Positions 43,858 to 53,748 of a DNA stretch of 64,000 nt are shown here, one piece after another. Numbering within the stretch: position 1 is the stretch's first letter; each line of letters opens with the position of its first letter. The notes under the pieces are model-generated. The model saw only the letters and a program-made list of their open reading frames with translations, had not been told where the DNA came from and searched no databases. The DNA is from Microbacterium sp. SSM24. GTDB lineage: Bacteria; Actinomycetota; Actinomycetes; Actinomycetales; Microbacteriaceae. The DNA is taken from NCBI RefSeq assembly GCF_025989145.1, contig NZ_JAPDNQ010000001.1, positions 2,108,001 to 2,172,000 of the forward strand, written 5' to 3'. The position numbers and the translations under genes were made by a program.

Positions 43858-43940
43858 TACCGTACTCAGGATAGAAACCGTGCACGTCCGGGCACGAAGC
43901 GGTCCGCTCGCATTTCGGCGCGCTCATCCTGAGTACGGTA
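43858..43940. repeat. Perfect 15-bp inverted repeat downstream of the DUF559 gene
   Basis: TACCGTACTCAGGAT (43858-43872) and its exact reverse complement (43926-43940) are separated by 53 nt, so the pair could form an extended hairpin. It starts 35 bp after the DUF559 stop. The inner sequence has no open reading frame of note. The related palindrome at 42789-42885 is on the other side of the gene. Confidence 0.8.
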
Positions 43941-43950
43941 CGCGGAGGCC

Positions 43951-44059
43951 GGGCGGAGGACCCGGCGGGCGGAGGACCCGGCGGGGCGGAGGGGCTCAGA
44001 CCGGGCGGAGGATCAGGCCGGGCGGAGGATCAGGCCGGGCGGGCTCAGACCCGGCGGAG
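43951..44059. repeat. Short tandem repeats at the trpS 3' end
   Basis: GGGCGGAGGACCCGGC occurs twice in direct tandem (43951-43966, 43967-43982). CCGGGCGGAGGATCAGG occurs twice in tandem (44001-44017, 44018-44034). The word GGCTCAGACC, which contains the complement of the trpS stop, occurs at 43993-44002 and again at the real trpS end (44042-44051). The array appears built from copies of the trpS terminus. Confidence 0.75.
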
Positions 44060-45049
44060 GAGACCGACCTTGTCGTAGACGTCGGCGAGGGTCGCGTCGG
44101 CGACGGCATCGGCCTTGGCGGCGTTCGCCGCGAGCACGCGGTCGAGTTCGGCGGGGTCGGCGAGCAGGTCGAGGGCGCGCTGGCGCACGGGACCGAATTC
44201 CTCCACCACGACCTCGGCGAGGCCCTTCTTGAAGTCGCCGTACCCCCGGCCGGCGTACTCGTCCTCGATCGCCGGGATCTGGCGACCGGTGAGGGCGGCG
44301 TAGATCACGAGCAGGTTCGAGACGCCGGGCTTCGCGTCGCGGTCGTAGCGCACCGTGCCGTCGCTGTCGGTGACCGCGCGCATGATCTTCTTCGCGCTCG
44401 CCGCCGGGTCGTCGAGGAGCCACAGCACGCCCGCATCGGACTCGGCCGACTTCGACATCTTCGCCCCCGGGTTCTGGAGGTCGTAGATGCGCGCCGTCTC
44501 CTTCTGGATCACGGGCATCGGCACCGTGAACGTCGTGCCGTAGCGGCTGTTGAAGCGCTCGGCGAGGTCGCGCGTCAGCTCGACGTGCTGCTTCTGGTCA
44601 TCGCCGACGGGCACGATGTCGGTCTGATAGAGCAGGATGTCGGCAGCCATCAGCACCGGGTAGGTGAACAGTCCGACCGACGCCGCGTCGGCGCCGTAGC
44701 GCTGCGACTTGTCCTTGAACTGCGTCATCCGTCCGGCCTCGCCGAAGCCGGTGATCGTCGAGAGGATCCACGCCAGCTCGGCGTGCGCGCGCACGTGCGA
44801 CTGCACGTACAGCGTGGATTTGGAGGGCTCGATCCCCGCAGCGATGTACTGCGCGGCGGTGCGGCGGGTCTTCTCGCGCAGCTCGGCCGGATCGTTCGGC
44901 TGCGTCAGCGCGTGCAGGTCGACGACCGAGAAGAACGCGTCGTACGACTCCTGCAGGTCGCGCCACTGCAGGAGCGCCCCGATGTAGTTGCCGATCTGCA
45001 GGGAGTCGGCGGAAGGCTGCATTCCGGAGTACAGGCGCGGTTTGCTCAC
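44045..45049 (-). CDS. trpS: Tryptophanyl-tRNA synthetase
   Basis: A 334-residue class Ic synthetase charging tRNA-Trp. [23 protein letters not shown] contains the HIGH-equivalent, [32 protein letters not shown] the tryptophan pocket region, and [10 protein letters not shown] the KMSKS loop. The GTG start has TAGGAT (complement of 45056-45061) 6 nt upstream, so the transcript is probably leaderless. The matching tRNA-Trp gene is at 7296, 38 kb away. The stop lies in a tandem-repeat array. Confidence 0.96.
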   Translation of the reverse strand: MSKPRLYSGMQPSADSLQIGNYIGALLQWRDLQESYDAFFSVVDLHALTQPNDPAELREKTRRTAAQYIAAGIEPSKSTLYVQSHVRAHAELAWILSTITGFGEAGRMTQFKDKSQRYGADAASVGLFTYPVLMAADILLYQTDIVPVGDDQKQHVELTRDLAERFNSRYGTTFTVPMPVIQKETARIYDLQNPGAKMSKSAESDAGVLWLLDDPAASAKKIMRAVTDSDGTVRYDRDAKPGVSNLLVIYAALTGRQIPAIEDEYAGRGYGDFKKGLAEVVVEEFGPVRQRALDLLADPAELDRVLAANAAKADAVADATLADVYDKVGLLRRV

Positions 45050-45139
45050 CCGACAATCCTAGGGTCGCGCCGCACCCACCCGAACCGCGCACCTACCGGG
45101 GAGAGGGAACGAGCGGATGCCGCGCCCGGCGACGCAGGT

Positions 45140-45988
45140 TCAGTCGCCGATCGCGTAGTCGGCCACGACGGGGGAGTGGTCGCTCCACCGGGTGTCCCAC
45201 GACGGCGCACGCACCACCCGGTAGTTCGACACGCGCTCCGCGAGGGCGGGAGTGGCGAGGTGGTAGTCGATGCGCCAGCCGCTGTCGTTGTCGAACGCCC
45301 TGCCGCGCATGGACCACCACGTGTACGGGCCGTCGACCTCGCCGTGCGCGGCCCGGCCGACGTCGACCCAGCCGAGGCCCGTTCCCGTCGATCCGTCGAC
45401 GCCCGCGACCTGCTCGCCGGCGGCGCCGAGGAAGCGATCGAAGTACGCGCGTTCGCGGGGGAGGAACCCGGCCTTCTTGACGTTGCCCTTCCAGTTGCGG
45501 ATGTCGAGCTCGCGGTGGCCGACATTGAGGTCGCCCATCACGACGGCGAGCGGGGAGGACTGCTCGAGCTGCGGCATCCGCTTCTCCATGGCGTCGAGGA
45601 ACGCCCATTTGGCATCCTGCCGAGGGGTGTCGGCCTCGCCGGTGTGGACGTAGGCGCTCACGACCGTGAGGCGCTCGCCGTCGATGTCGAGGTCGGCTTC
45701 GATCCAGCGGCCCGCGGAGTCGAGCGGTTCGGGTCCGAGCACGCGGCGCACGTCGACGGCGGGCAGGCGCGTGGCGATCGCGACGCCGGCGCGGCCCTTG
45801 GCGAGCGCCTCGTCGTTCACGAGCTCCCAGCCCGGGAGTGCGGTCTGCAGCTCCTCGAGCGTCGCGCGCACCTCTTGCAGGGCCATGACGTCGACGTCGG
45901 CCTCGTCGAGCCACTCGATCATGCCCTTGCGGGTTGCGGCGCGGATGCCGTTGACGTTGACGGAGGCGATGCGGACTCGGCGTGACAC
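45140..45988 (-). CDS. xth: Exodeoxyribonuclease III
   Basis: A 282-residue AP endonuclease/3'-exonuclease of the exonuclease-endonuclease-phosphatase fold. Catalytic segments: RIASVNVNGIRAATRKGMIEWL (Asn), ALQEVRA (Glu), SAYVHTG, VMGDLNVGHRELDI (Asp, Asn), WSMRGRAFDNDSGWRIDYHLAT (Asp) and WSDHSPVVADY (Asp-His). The GTG at 45988 is chosen because TAGGCT (complement of 45996-46001) is 7 nt upstream, giving a leaderless mRNA; a frame opening 10 codons upstream is less likely. Confidence 0.92.
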   Translation of the reverse strand: MSRRVRIASVNVNGIRAATRKGMIEWLDEADVDVMALQEVRATLEELQTALPGWELVNDEALAKGRAGVAIATRLPAVDVRRVLGPEPLDSAGRWIEADLDIDGERLTVVSAYVHTGEADTPRQDAKWAFLDAMEKRMPQLEQSSPLAVVMGDLNVGHRELDIRNWKGNVKKAGFLPRERAYFDRFLGAAGEQVAGVDGSTGTGLGWVDVGRAAHGEVDGPYTWWSMRGRAFDNDSGWRIDYHLATPALAERVSNYRVVRAPSWDTRWSDHSPVVADYAIGD

Positions 45989-46042
45989 GCTCGCCAGCCT
46001 AACCGGGCCCACCGACACCCTCGTTCCCCGCGGCGGCCGTCG

Positions 46043-47368
46043 TCAGTGCTTCGCTCGGGCGCCTCGGGCGGACTCCGTCGCGGATACCGCGGCCGCGGTC
46101 GCGGGGTCTGCCTTGGCCGGATCGACGTGCTTGGGAAGCGTGACGCCCGGCACCGTCTTGGCGCGAGGATCGGGCGGTGCGACCTCCTGCACCTGGCGCA
46201 GCTCCACCTCGGCCTCGTGCACGGCCCGGTCGGCGAGAGGCACGCGCCACCATTTCGCCTGCGCACGGGCGTCCTTCGCGGTGCGCAGGCGCACCTTCGC
46301 GGCGAGGACGAGGGCGGCATGCTCGGCGGCGAGCCGCTCCGCCTCGGTCTGGGGCAGGAGCACGACGTCGCGATCGCGCGCGGCGACGGCGACCCAGGAT
46401 GCCGCGGTCAGCAGGACGATGCCCATCATGCGGAACCACAGCAGCATCCCGATGAAGAACGCGAACCCCGCGAGGAGGGGGTTCGACGGCGTGTAGCTCA
46501 GCAGCAGCCCCGCGGCCAGCTGAAGGACGGTCAGGCCGGCACCGCCGATCATCGCTCCGGGCCAGATGCGGCGCCAGGGGAGCTTCGTGCCCGTCAGGAA
46601 GCGAAACAGGCCGACCAGGGCGGTCGACGTGACGGCGAAGCCGATGAAAAGCGAGCCGAGCTTCACGGAGACGTCGACGAGACCGCTCGCCTGCCCCCGG
46701 CCCAGGAGCGAGAAGAGCCACTCCATGGTGAGGCTGCCGACCGTGCTCAGCGCGCCGCCGAGGATCAGGGCGGCGCCGAAGATGATGGCGGCGAGCAGGT
46801 CGCGCGCCTTGAGCAGGAAGTAGCTGCGGCGGTCGGGCGGGATCGCGAACAGCTCGCGCACTGCGCGGCGGGTGTAGGTCACCCAGTCGATGGCTGTCCA
46901 GATCAGGGCGCCGAGCGCGATGACACCCGTCCACCCCAGGACGCCGGCGTTCGTCGACGCGATCTGCTGCACCTCCTCGGGGGTCGCGAAGTTGCTCTCG
47001 TCCGAGATGAGGTTGGGGATGTAGCTGTTGATGAGGTCGATCAGATGATCGACCGCCTCGGTGCTGCCCCCGAGCCACAGCCCCGCGATCGCGAACACGA
47101 GGTAGATCGCCGCGAAGCACGCGAAGAGTGCGACGTAGCTCACGCCCGCCGACAGCAGGAACCCGTTCTCGACGAGGAAGTTGCGCCATACCCGCACCGG
47201 GAACCACTCCATGGTGGCCTGGGTGAGCCGCGTCGCCCGGCTGATGGGTGCGTCGAAGCGCTGCCGGAGGCTGTGCTCCGTCTGCTCCCACCGCTCACGC
47301 AGAGACTCCTCCTCGCGCTGCGCGGCGTCCGCCGCCGCGCGGGCGTCCGGCGGGGGCGTCTGCGTCAC
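46043..47368 (-). CDS. YihY/BrkB-family inner-membrane protein
   Basis: A 441-residue protein. About 60 polar residues, then a YihY core with six or so helices: GVSYVALFACFAAIYLVFAIAGLWLGG, WTGVIALGALIWTAIDWVTYTRRAVRELFAIP, and GAMIGGAGLTVLQLAAGLLLSY. The last 130 residues are charged and Ala-rich (EAERLAAEHAALVLAAKVRLRTAKDARAQAKWW), likely cytoplasmic helix. Formerly annotated as ribonuclease BN; the role is unclear. TAATCT (complement of 47375-47380) lies 6 nt before the GTG and overlaps the stop codon of the upstream MFS gene, so it may have its own promoter. Confidence 0.85.
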   Translation of the reverse strand: MTQTPPPDARAAADAAQREEESLRERWEQTEHSLRQRFDAPISRATRLTQATMEWFPVRVWRNFLVENGFLLSAGVSYVALFACFAAIYLVFAIAGLWLGGSTEAVDHLIDLINSYIPNLISDESNFATPEEVQQIASTNAGVLGWTGVIALGALIWTAIDWVTYTRRAVRELFAIPPDRRSYFLLKARDLLAAIIFGAALILGGALSTVGSLTMEWLFSLLGRGQASGLVDVSVKLGSLFIGFAVTSTALVGLFRFLTGTKLPWRRIWPGAMIGGAGLTVLQLAAGLLLSYTPSNPLLAGFAFFIGMLLWFRMMGIVLLTAASWVAVAARDRDVVLLPQTEAERLAAEHAALVLAAKVRLRTAKDARAQAKWWRVPLADRAVHEAEVELRQVQEVAPPDPRAKTVPGVTLPKHVDPAKADPATAAAVSATESARGARAKH

Positions 47369-47377
47369 GGTGTCAGA

Positions 47378-48610
47378 TTACCGACTGCGGGTGTCGTCCG
47401 ACGCCGCCACGGCGACCGTCGCTCGCGGCACCGTCCGGAAGCGCGGCACGGCGAGCAGGATCGCGGCCAGCGCGACGGCAGGCAGTAGGAACGCGATGCC
47501 GAGGCCCGGTCCCTCAGCGAGCAGGCCGACGACGACGGCGCCGAGGATCGCGCCGGCGTAGTTGAAGAGGTTCACCCGCGCGATGACCTGGTCGCTGTGC
47601 TCCGGCGCGAGCTCACCTGCGGCGCCGAAGGTCACCGGGATGAGCACGCCCGCGCTGACGCCGGCGAGCGCGAAGCCGATGATCGCGGCGACCGGGAACG
47701 GCAGCAGGGCGATGATCACGCAGCCGACGGCGGAGACGGATGCCGCGATCGCGACGAGTCGCCCGCGGCCGAGCACGGGCACCAGGCGATCGGTGGCCAG
47801 TCGTGTGATGAGCACGACGGCCTGGTACACGGCGTAGCCGAGCGGTGCGATCCAGGCGAGCGCCGCGAGATCGTCCTGCAGGTAGACCGTGCTCCACGTG
47901 CTCACGGCGGAGTCGGCGACGAAGACCGCGAGGATGACGAGCCCGAAAGCCCAGATGCCCGCGCGGGGCAGCTTGGCGCGCTCTGCCTTCGGCAGGGCCT
48001 CGTCGATCGGCACCTCCCGCGCGAAGAACCGGAGACCGCCGAGGGCGACGGCCAGCGCGATGACGGCGGCGCACGTCAGCGCGACACCGGCGCCGACTGC
48101 GGACAGCGCGACCCACGACACGAGCAGCGCTCCGGCGATGGCGGCGGCTGTCGCGGCGGCGAAGAAGCCGCCCAGCAGGTGACGTCCGTAGGCCCGCTGC
48201 ACGGCGACACCCTGCATGGCCGCTGCGGCATCGACGCAGCCGAGGCCGATGCCGAAAACGGCGAACGCGCCGGCGAAGACGGGAAACTCGGTCGGCAGGG
48301 CGATCACGGGCAGAGCGACAGCCTGCACGATGAGGCCGAACGCGAGCGCAGTCCTGCTGCCCCATCGCACGGCGACCGCGTTCGCGATCACCGAGCCGAG
48401 GGCTGCGGTCAGCGCCACGCCGAGCACGAGGATCGTGACGATGTCGTCGCCGACGCCCTGGCGCTCCTTGAGAGCGGGCAGGGACGTCACGATGACGGCA
48501 TAGCCGAGACCCTGCGCCGCGTAGGCGGCGGTCACCGCGATGCGGGCCGAGCGGAGGGTAGGAGGAACGGACGGGGCGAGGGGCGCGTCGTTGCGCTGCG
48601 ACTGTGTCAC
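47378..48610 (-). CDS. MFS transporter, FucP/YbjJ-like
   Basis: A 410-residue, 12-helix major facilitator. GLGYAVIVTSLPALKERQGVGDDIVTILVLGVALTAALGS spans TM1-2. FAVFGIGLGCVDAAAAMQGVAVQRAYGRHLLGGFFAAATAAAIAGAL resembles YbjJ/FucP-type carriers. The substrate is not evident. The GTG has TAAGCT (complement of 48618-48623) 7 nt before it, so the transcript is probably leaderless. The next gene starts 9 bp after its stop. Confidence 0.85.
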   Translation of the reverse strand: MTQSQRNDAPLAPSVPPTLRSARIAVTAAYAAQGLGYAVIVTSLPALKERQGVGDDIVTILVLGVALTAALGSVIANAVAVRWGSRTALAFGLIVQAVALPVIALPTEFPVFAGAFAVFGIGLGCVDAAAAMQGVAVQRAYGRHLLGGFFAAATAAAIAGALLVSWVALSAVGAGVALTCAAVIALAVALGGLRFFAREVPIDEALPKAERAKLPRAGIWAFGLVILAVFVADSAVSTWSTVYLQDDLAALAWIAPLGYAVYQAVVLITRLATDRLVPVLGRGRLVAIAASVSAVGCVIIALLPFPVAAIIGFALAGVSAGVLIPVTFGAAGELAPEHSDQVIARVNLFNYAGAILGAVVVGLLAEGPGLGIAFLLPAVALAAILLAVPRFRTVPRATVAVAASDDTRSR

Positions 48611-48620
48611 GCAGGGAAGC

Positions 48621-49409
48621 TTAGGGCCGGCCGCGCAGAACCGCCTGCTTCACCTCGGCGATCGCCTTGGTGACCTCGATGCCACGGGGGCACGCCTCGG
48701 TGCAGTTGAAGGTCGTGCGGCAGCGCCACACGCCCTCCTTGTCGTTGAGGATGTCGAGGCGCACGTCGCCGGCGTCGTCGCGCGAGTCGAAGATGAAGCG
48801 GTGCGCGTTCACGATCGCGGCGGGGCCGAAGTACTGCCCGTCGGTCCAGAAGACCGGGCACGACGACGTGCACGCGGCGCACAGGATGCACTTCGTGGTG
48901 TCGTCGAAGACCTCGCGGTCGACGATCGACTGGATGCGCTCCTTGCCCGCCTCGGGCTTCGAGTTCGCGATGAGGAACGGCTGCACCTCGCGGTAGGAGG
49001 CGAAGAACGGCTCCATGTCGACGACGAGGTCCTTCTCGAGCGGCAGACCCTTGATCGCCTCGACGTAGATCGGCTGCGAGATGTCGAGATCCTTGATCAG
49101 CGTCTTGCAGGCCAGGCGGTTGCGGCCGTTGATGCGCATCGCGTCGGAGCCGCAGATGCCGTGCGCGCACGAGCGGCGGAACGTCAGCGACCCGTCGACC
49201 TCCCACTTGATCTTGTGGAGCGCGTCGAGGACGCGGTCGGTGGAGTACAGCTCCACGTCGTAGTCGACCCAGCGCGGCTCCTCGTCGACCTCTGGATCGA
49301 ACCGGCGGATGATGAACGTCACGAGGAACGACTGGATGCCGGTATCGGCCGGGGTCTCCACGTCGGTGGTCGCCTCCGAGGGCGCGTCGACTGCGACGAG
49401 GCTCGCCAT
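48621..49409 (-). CDS. sdhB: Succinate dehydrogenase iron-sulfur subunit
   Basis: A 262-residue electron-transfer subunit. The [2Fe-2S] cluster uses CAHGICGSDAMRINGRNRLAC. The [4Fe-4S] and [3Fe-4S] ligands are in CILCAACTSSCP and CTEACPRGIEV. An N-terminal extension of some 25 residues precedes the ferredoxin domain. Its ATG overlaps the sdhA stop (TGATG). It is the last gene of sdhCDAB. Confidence 0.96.
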   Translation of the reverse strand: MASLVAVDAPSEATTDVETPADTGIQSFLVTFIIRRFDPEVDEEPRWVDYDVELYSTDRVLDALHKIKWEVDGSLTFRRSCAHGICGSDAMRINGRNRLACKTLIKDLDISQPIYVEAIKGLPLEKDLVVDMEPFFASYREVQPFLIANSKPEAGKERIQSIVDREVFDDTTKCILCAACTSSCPVFWTDGQYFGPAAIVNAHRFIFDSRDDAGDVRLDILNDKEGVWRCRTTFNCTEACPRGIEVTKAIAEVKQAVLRGRP

Positions 49410-51235
49410 CAGTACTTCCTCTCCATCGGCGGGTAGTTCAACTCGCCCTTCTCGTTCTTCGTGAAGACGACGGGCTTCCAGCCGAGGCGGATGTGGTCCT
49501 CTGAGTGCGAGGAACCCGCGTCGCCCGACAGGTACGCCATCGTGTGCTGCATGAAGTTCTCGTCGTCGCGCTTCGGGAAGTCGTCGCGCATGTGACCGCC
49601 GCGGCTCTCCTTGCGGTTGCGGGCCGTGACGACGACGACCTCGGCGATGTCGAGCAGGAAGCCCAGCTCGACGGCCTCGAGCAGGTCGGTGTTGAACCGC
49701 TTGCCCTTGTCGTCGACGTGGACGTTCTTGAAGCGCTCGCGCAGTTCCTCGATGACGTCGAGCACCTCGCCGAGGGACTCGTCGGTGCGGAACACCTGGG
49801 CCTTGCGGTCCATCTCGTCCTGCAGCCTCTTGCGCAGCACGGCGATCCGCTCGGTGCCCTGGTTGTTGCGCAGCCCCTCGATGAGGCCGCGCACCTCGGC
49901 GGCGGGGTCTTCGGGGAGCGCCACGAACTCGGCGGTCTTGACGTACTCGACGGCGTTGCGCCCCGCGCGCTTGCCGAAGACGTTGATGTCGAGGAGCGAG
50001 TTGGTTCCCAGGCGGTTCGACCCGTGCACCGACACGCACGCGCACTCGCCGGCGGCGTAGAGGCCCGGCACGACGGTGGTGTTGTCGGCGAGCACCTGGG
50101 CGTCGTTGTTGGTCGGGATGCCGCCCATCGCGTAGTGCGCGGTGGGCATGACCGGCACCGGCTCGACCACCGGGTCGACGCCCAGATAGGTGCGCGCGAA
50201 CTCGGTGATGTCGGGGAGCTTCGTCTCGAGCACCTCGGCGCCGAGGTGGGTGCAGTCCAGGAGCACGTAGTCGCGGTGCGGGCCCGCGCCGCGGCCCTCG
50301 GCAACCTCCTGGACCATGCAGCGGCTCACGATGTCGCGCGGCGCCAGGTCCTTGATGGTCGGGGCGTAGCGCTCCATGAAGCGCTCGCCCGACACGTTGC
50401 GCAGGATCGCGCCCTCACCGCGGGCACCTTCGGTGAGCAGGATGCCGAGCCCGGCCAGGCCGGTCGGGTGGAACTGGAAGAACTCCATGTCCTCCAGCGG
50501 CAGGCCCTTGCGCCAGATGATTCCGACGCCGTCGCCGGTGAGGGTGTGGGCGTTGGAGGTCGTCTTGAAGATCTTTCCGAAGCCGCCCGTGGCGAAGATC
50601 ACGGCCTTCGACTGGAAGACGTGCAGGTCGCCGGTGGCCAGCTCGTACGCGACGACGCCCGCGATCTCGGTCTTGCCGGCGGCATCCTTCACCGTGATCA
50701 GATCGAGCACGTAGAACTCGTTGAAGAAGTTGATGCCGAGCTTGACGCAGTTCTGGAACAGCGTCTGCAGGATCATGTGGCCGGTGCGGTCGGCGGCATA
50801 GCACGCGCGGCGCACGGGGGTCTTGCCGTGATCGGCGGTGTGCCCGCCGAAGCGGCGCTGGTCGATCTTGCCCTCGGGGGTGCGGTTGAACGGCAGACCC
50901 ATGTTCTCGAGGTCGATGACCGCGTCGATCGCCTCTTTCGCGAGGATCTCGGCCGCGTCCTGGTCGACGAGGTAGTCGCCGCCCTTGACGGTGTCGAAGG
51001 TGTGCCACTCCCACGAGTCCTCTTCGACGTTCGCGAGTGCCGCGGCCATGCCGCCCTGCGCCGCGCCCGTGTGCGAGCGGGTGGGGTAGAGCTTCGAGAT
51101 GACGGCGGTCCTGGCGCCGGGGCCGGCCTCGATCGCCGCTCGCATGCCGGCGCCGCCGGCGCCCACGATGACGATGTCGAACTGGTGGTAGTGGACGCCG
51201 TCCTTGACGTAGGAGTCGGTGGTCTCAGTGCTCAC
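49409..51235 (-). CDS. sdhA: Succinate dehydrogenase flavoprotein subunit
   Basis: A 608-residue catalytic subunit oxidising succinate to fumarate. FAD site [19 protein letters not shown], covalent-flavin segment [21 protein letters not shown] (His), substrate-site [41 protein letters not shown] and [17 protein letters not shown]. The start is taken as GTG 51235 (VSTETTDS); no strong ribosome-binding site is seen, and the frame is open further upstream, so a slightly longer N-terminus is possible. It is coupled to sdhB. Confidence 0.95.
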   Translation of the reverse strand: MSTETTDSYVKDGVHYHQFDIVIVGAGGAGMRAAIEAGPGARTAVISKLYPTRSHTGAAQGGMAAALANVEEDSWEWHTFDTVKGGDYLVDQDAAEILAKEAIDAVIDLENMGLPFNRTPEGKIDQRRFGGHTADHGKTPVRRACYAADRTGHMILQTLFQNCVKLGINFFNEFYVLDLITVKDAAGKTEIAGVVAYELATGDLHVFQSKAVIFATGGFGKIFKTTSNAHTLTGDGVGIIWRKGLPLEDMEFFQFHPTGLAGLGILLTEGARGEGAILRNVSGERFMERYAPTIKDLAPRDIVSRCMVQEVAEGRGAGPHRDYVLLDCTHLGAEVLETKLPDITEFARTYLGVDPVVEPVPVMPTAHYAMGGIPTNNDAQVLADNTTVVPGLYAAGECACVSVHGSNRLGTNSLLDINVFGKRAGRNAVEYVKTAEFVALPEDPAAEVRGLIEGLRNNQGTERIAVLRKRLQDEMDRKAQVFRTDESLGEVLDVIEELRERFKNVHVDDKGKRFNTDLLEAVELGFLLDIAEVVVVTARNRKESRGGHMRDDFPKRDDENFMQHTMAYLSGDAGSSHSEDHIRLGWKPVVFTKNEKGELNYPPMERKY

Positions 51236-51264
51236 AGAAGTGCTTTCGGTGGTCGGGGATGCCG

Positions 51265-51714
51265 CTACGAGCAGATCGCGATCATGGAGTCGGTCGCGGT
51301 GTCGATGTCGAAGCCGATGCAGGGGTCGAACGTGAACACCACGAGCGTGCCGAGGAGAATGAGGAAGGCGGCCGACAGCCACAGCGCCCACACGAGCACC
51401 TTGCGGGTGCCGTCGTGGGTGACGTAGTCGTTGACGACGGTGCGCATGCCGTTCGCGCCGTGGATCAGGGCGAGCCACAGCATGAGGACGTCCCACCACT
51501 GCCAGAAGGGCGTGGCGAACTTTCCGGCGACGAATGCGAAGTCGATCTGGTGGATGCCGGTGTTCGTCATGAGGTTGACGAACAGATGCCCGAAGATCAG
51601 CACCAGCAGCAGCACGCCCGAGACGCGCATGTAGATCCAGCCCCACTTCTCGAGGTTCGGACCCTTGCGGCGGACGGTGGTGCGGGGAGCGCGGGGCTCG
51701 GCGATGGTCGCCAT
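51265..51714 (-). CDS. sdhD: Succinate dehydrogenase membrane anchor subunit
   Basis: A 149-residue anchor with three helices: [24 protein letters not shown] (His, haem ligand), [29 protein letters not shown] (a second His) and [21 protein letters not shown]. It starts ATG at 51714, overlapping the sdhC stop (TGATG), and ends 29 bp before sdhA. It carries the quinone site with SdhC. Confidence 0.92.
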   Translation of the reverse strand: MATIAEPRAPRTTVRRKGPNLEKWGWIYMRVSGVLLLVLIFGHLFVNLMTNTGIHQIDFAFVAGKFATPFWQWWDVLMLWLALIHGANGMRTVVNDYVTHDGTRKVLVWALWLSAAFLILLGTLVVFTFDPCIGFDIDTATDSMIAICS

Positions 51715-52151
51715 CAGTGGCCCCCCTGCCCGAGCTCGGAGAAGACGTTGATGAGGTGGCGCGGCACGAAGCCGAGCATCGTCACCACCCACAGGCCCAG
51801 TACGCCCCACCAGAGCTGGCGCTGCATGCGCGTGGCCCACGAGAACATGTCCACGAGGATGATGCGCAGGCCGTTGTAGGCGTGGTACGCGACCGCCCCG
51901 ACCAGCGCGACCTCACCGAGGCCCATGATCGGGTTCTTGTAGGTGCCGATGACGGCGTTGTACGCGTCGGGTGAGACGCGGATCAGCGCGGTGTCGAGCA
52001 CGTGGACCAGCAGGAAGAAGAAGATCGCGATGCCGGTGATGCGGTGCAGCACCCACGACCACATGCCTTCGTTCCCGCGGTACAGGGTGCCGCGGGGGAC
52101 TCGGGACGTGGTCTCGGATACCGACGGTGTGACGCGTGCTGGTGCAGACAC
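51714..52151 (-). CDS. sdhC: Succinate dehydrogenase cytochrome b subunit
   Basis: A 145-residue anchor with three helices. [36 protein letters not shown] is the characteristic first helix with its His, followed by [21 protein letters not shown] and [18 protein letters not shown]. The GTG at 52151 is chosen because GGGAGGAC lies at ribosome-binding distance; the longer open frame lacks such a site. It is the first gene of the operon, divergent from manC. The 265-bp gap to manC must hold both promoters; only manC's is clear. Confidence 0.92.
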   Translation of the reverse strand: MSAPARVTPSVSETTSRVPRGTLYRGNEGMWSWVLHRITGIAIFFFLLVHVLDTALIRVSPDAYNAVIGTYKNPIMGLGEVALVGAVAYHAYNGLRIILVDMFSWATRMQRQLWWGVLGLWVVTMLGFVPRHLINVFSELGQGGH

Positions 52152-52416
52152 GGCCGTCCTCCCTGGATCGAACATGATGGGGCGGAAACGATGCCCCTGG
52201 GGTGACCCGGCACTGTCGGCTCGGGCCATCGGCGTCACGCGGGCGCTCCCTCCATCCTATGGCGGCTTCACGGGAAGCGGCGACGTAGGCGTGCCTTAGT
52301 CCCCCTCCATCCGGGGGGACCTTCACGACTGGAAAGAACACGTGATCTTTCCGGATGCCTCGGCCTGCGGCATCCGCCCGCCGTGGCGATCAGGGTCCCC
52401 GGATACTCTTGTGAAC

Positions 52417-53532
52417 ATGTCAGAGCCGATCGACGACTTCTACGCAGTGATCCCCGCGGGCGGGATCGGGAGCCGCCTGTGGCCGCTCTCACGTGCCGAT
52501 GCGCCCAAGTTCCTGCACGACCTGACCGGGTCCGGTCAGACCCTGCTGCGCGACACCTGGGACAGGCTCGAACCGCTGGCCGGCCCCGATCGCATCGCGG
52601 TGGTCACAGGGCGAGCACATCGCGCGGCGGTCGAGGAGGAGCTGCTCGGTATCCCCGACATGAACGTGTTCCTCGAGTCCGAGCCGCGCGACTCGACGGC
52701 CGCGATCGGGCTCGCCGCGGCCGTGCTCTCGCGCCGCGAGCCCGACGTCATCATCGGCTCCTTCGCGGCAGACCATGTGATCCGGGTGTCGCACCTGTTC
52801 GACTGGGCGGTCCGCCAGGCGGTCGCCACGGCGCGCGAGGGATACATCTGCACGATCGGCATCTCACCGTCGGAGCCGTCCGTCGGATTCGGGTACATCC
52901 GCAAGGGCTCCGAGCTCGTGATCGACGGCGCGCCCGAGGCGGCACTCGTGGACAGTTTCGTCGAGAAACCCGGCTTGGAGACGGCGAAGGAGTACTTCGC
53001 GGACCGGTCCTACATGTGGAACGCCGGAATGTTCATCAGTCGTGCGGATGTGCTGCTCGGCGAGATCGCCGAGAACGAGCCGGAGCTGCACGCCGGGCTG
53101 ATGGAGCTCGCCGAGGCGTGGGACGACCGCGAGCTGCGCGGACCGGTCGTGGACCGGGTGTGGCCCACGCTGAAGAAGATCGCGATCGACTACTCCGTCG
53201 CCGAGCCGGCCGCCGCGCGCGGTCGCCTCGCCGTGATCCCGGGGCACTTCGACTGGGATGACGTGGGCGACTTCGCCAGCCTCGCCAAGCTGAACTCCGG
53301 CGGCCGAAAGAACGATCTCGCCATCCTCGGCGAGAACGCGAGGGTCCTGTCGGATGCCGCGAGCGGCATCGTCGTGAGTCAGACCTCGCGCGTGATCAGC
53401 CTGATCGGCGTCCGCGACATCGTGGTCGTCGACACCGAGGACGCGCTGCTGGTGACGACGAGCGAGCACGCGCAGCGGGTGAAGGGCGTCGTCGACGCGC
53501 TCAAGCTCAACGGGCGCGGCGACGTGCTGTAA
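52417..53532 (+). CDS. manC: Mannose-1-phosphate guanylyltransferase
   Basis: A 371-residue nucleotidyltransferase making GDP-mannose from mannose 1-phosphate and GTP, the precursor for mannosylated envelope lipids. FYAVIPAGGIGSRLWPLSRADAPKFLHDL is the nucleotide-binding signature; SFAADHVI, GFGYIRKG, DSFVEKPG and MWNAGMFI follow. The usual isomerase (cupin) domain of bifunctional enzymes is absent. TACTCT (52404-52409) is 7 nt before the ATG, so the mRNA is probably leaderless. It is monocistronic. Confidence 0.93.
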   Translation: MSEPIDDFYAVIPAGGIGSRLWPLSRADAPKFLHDLTGSGQTLLRDTWDRLEPLAGPDRIAVVTGRAHRAAVEEELLGIPDMNVFLESEPRDSTAAIGLAAAVLSRREPDVIIGSFAADHVIRVSHLFDWAVRQAVATAREGYICTIGISPSEPSVGFGYIRKGSELVIDGAPEAALVDSFVEKPGLETAKEYFADRSYMWNAGMFISRADVLLGEIAENEPELHAGLMELAEAWDDRELRGPVVDRVWPTLKKIAIDYSVAEPAAARGRLAVIPGHFDWDDVGDFASLAKLNSGGRKNDLAILGENARVLSDAASGIVVSQTSRVISLIGVRDIVVVDTEDALLVTTSEHAQRVKGVVDALKLNGRGDVL

Positions 53533-53748
53533 GCCGGGCGGCTGTGCCGCGACGATCTCGTCGCACTCGTGTCGAGCGCCGCCGATGCCCGTCTTCGGGC
53601 CCCCTCGGGTGTCGGCGGTGTATCGAGACATTGCGTCTTTGTAACCATTCGGCCTACGAGCCTCGCCGCGACTGCAACCCCCGCGTCACAGTGGGTAACT
53701 TTGTGCAGTCCCCGTGATGGACGCGGGGCCGTACAACTGGAGGCTGAG

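Noticed and set aside
43951..44059. Possible CRISPR array
   Set aside because: Units are only 16-17 bp, directly adjacent without spacers, two copies each, and no cas genes are present.
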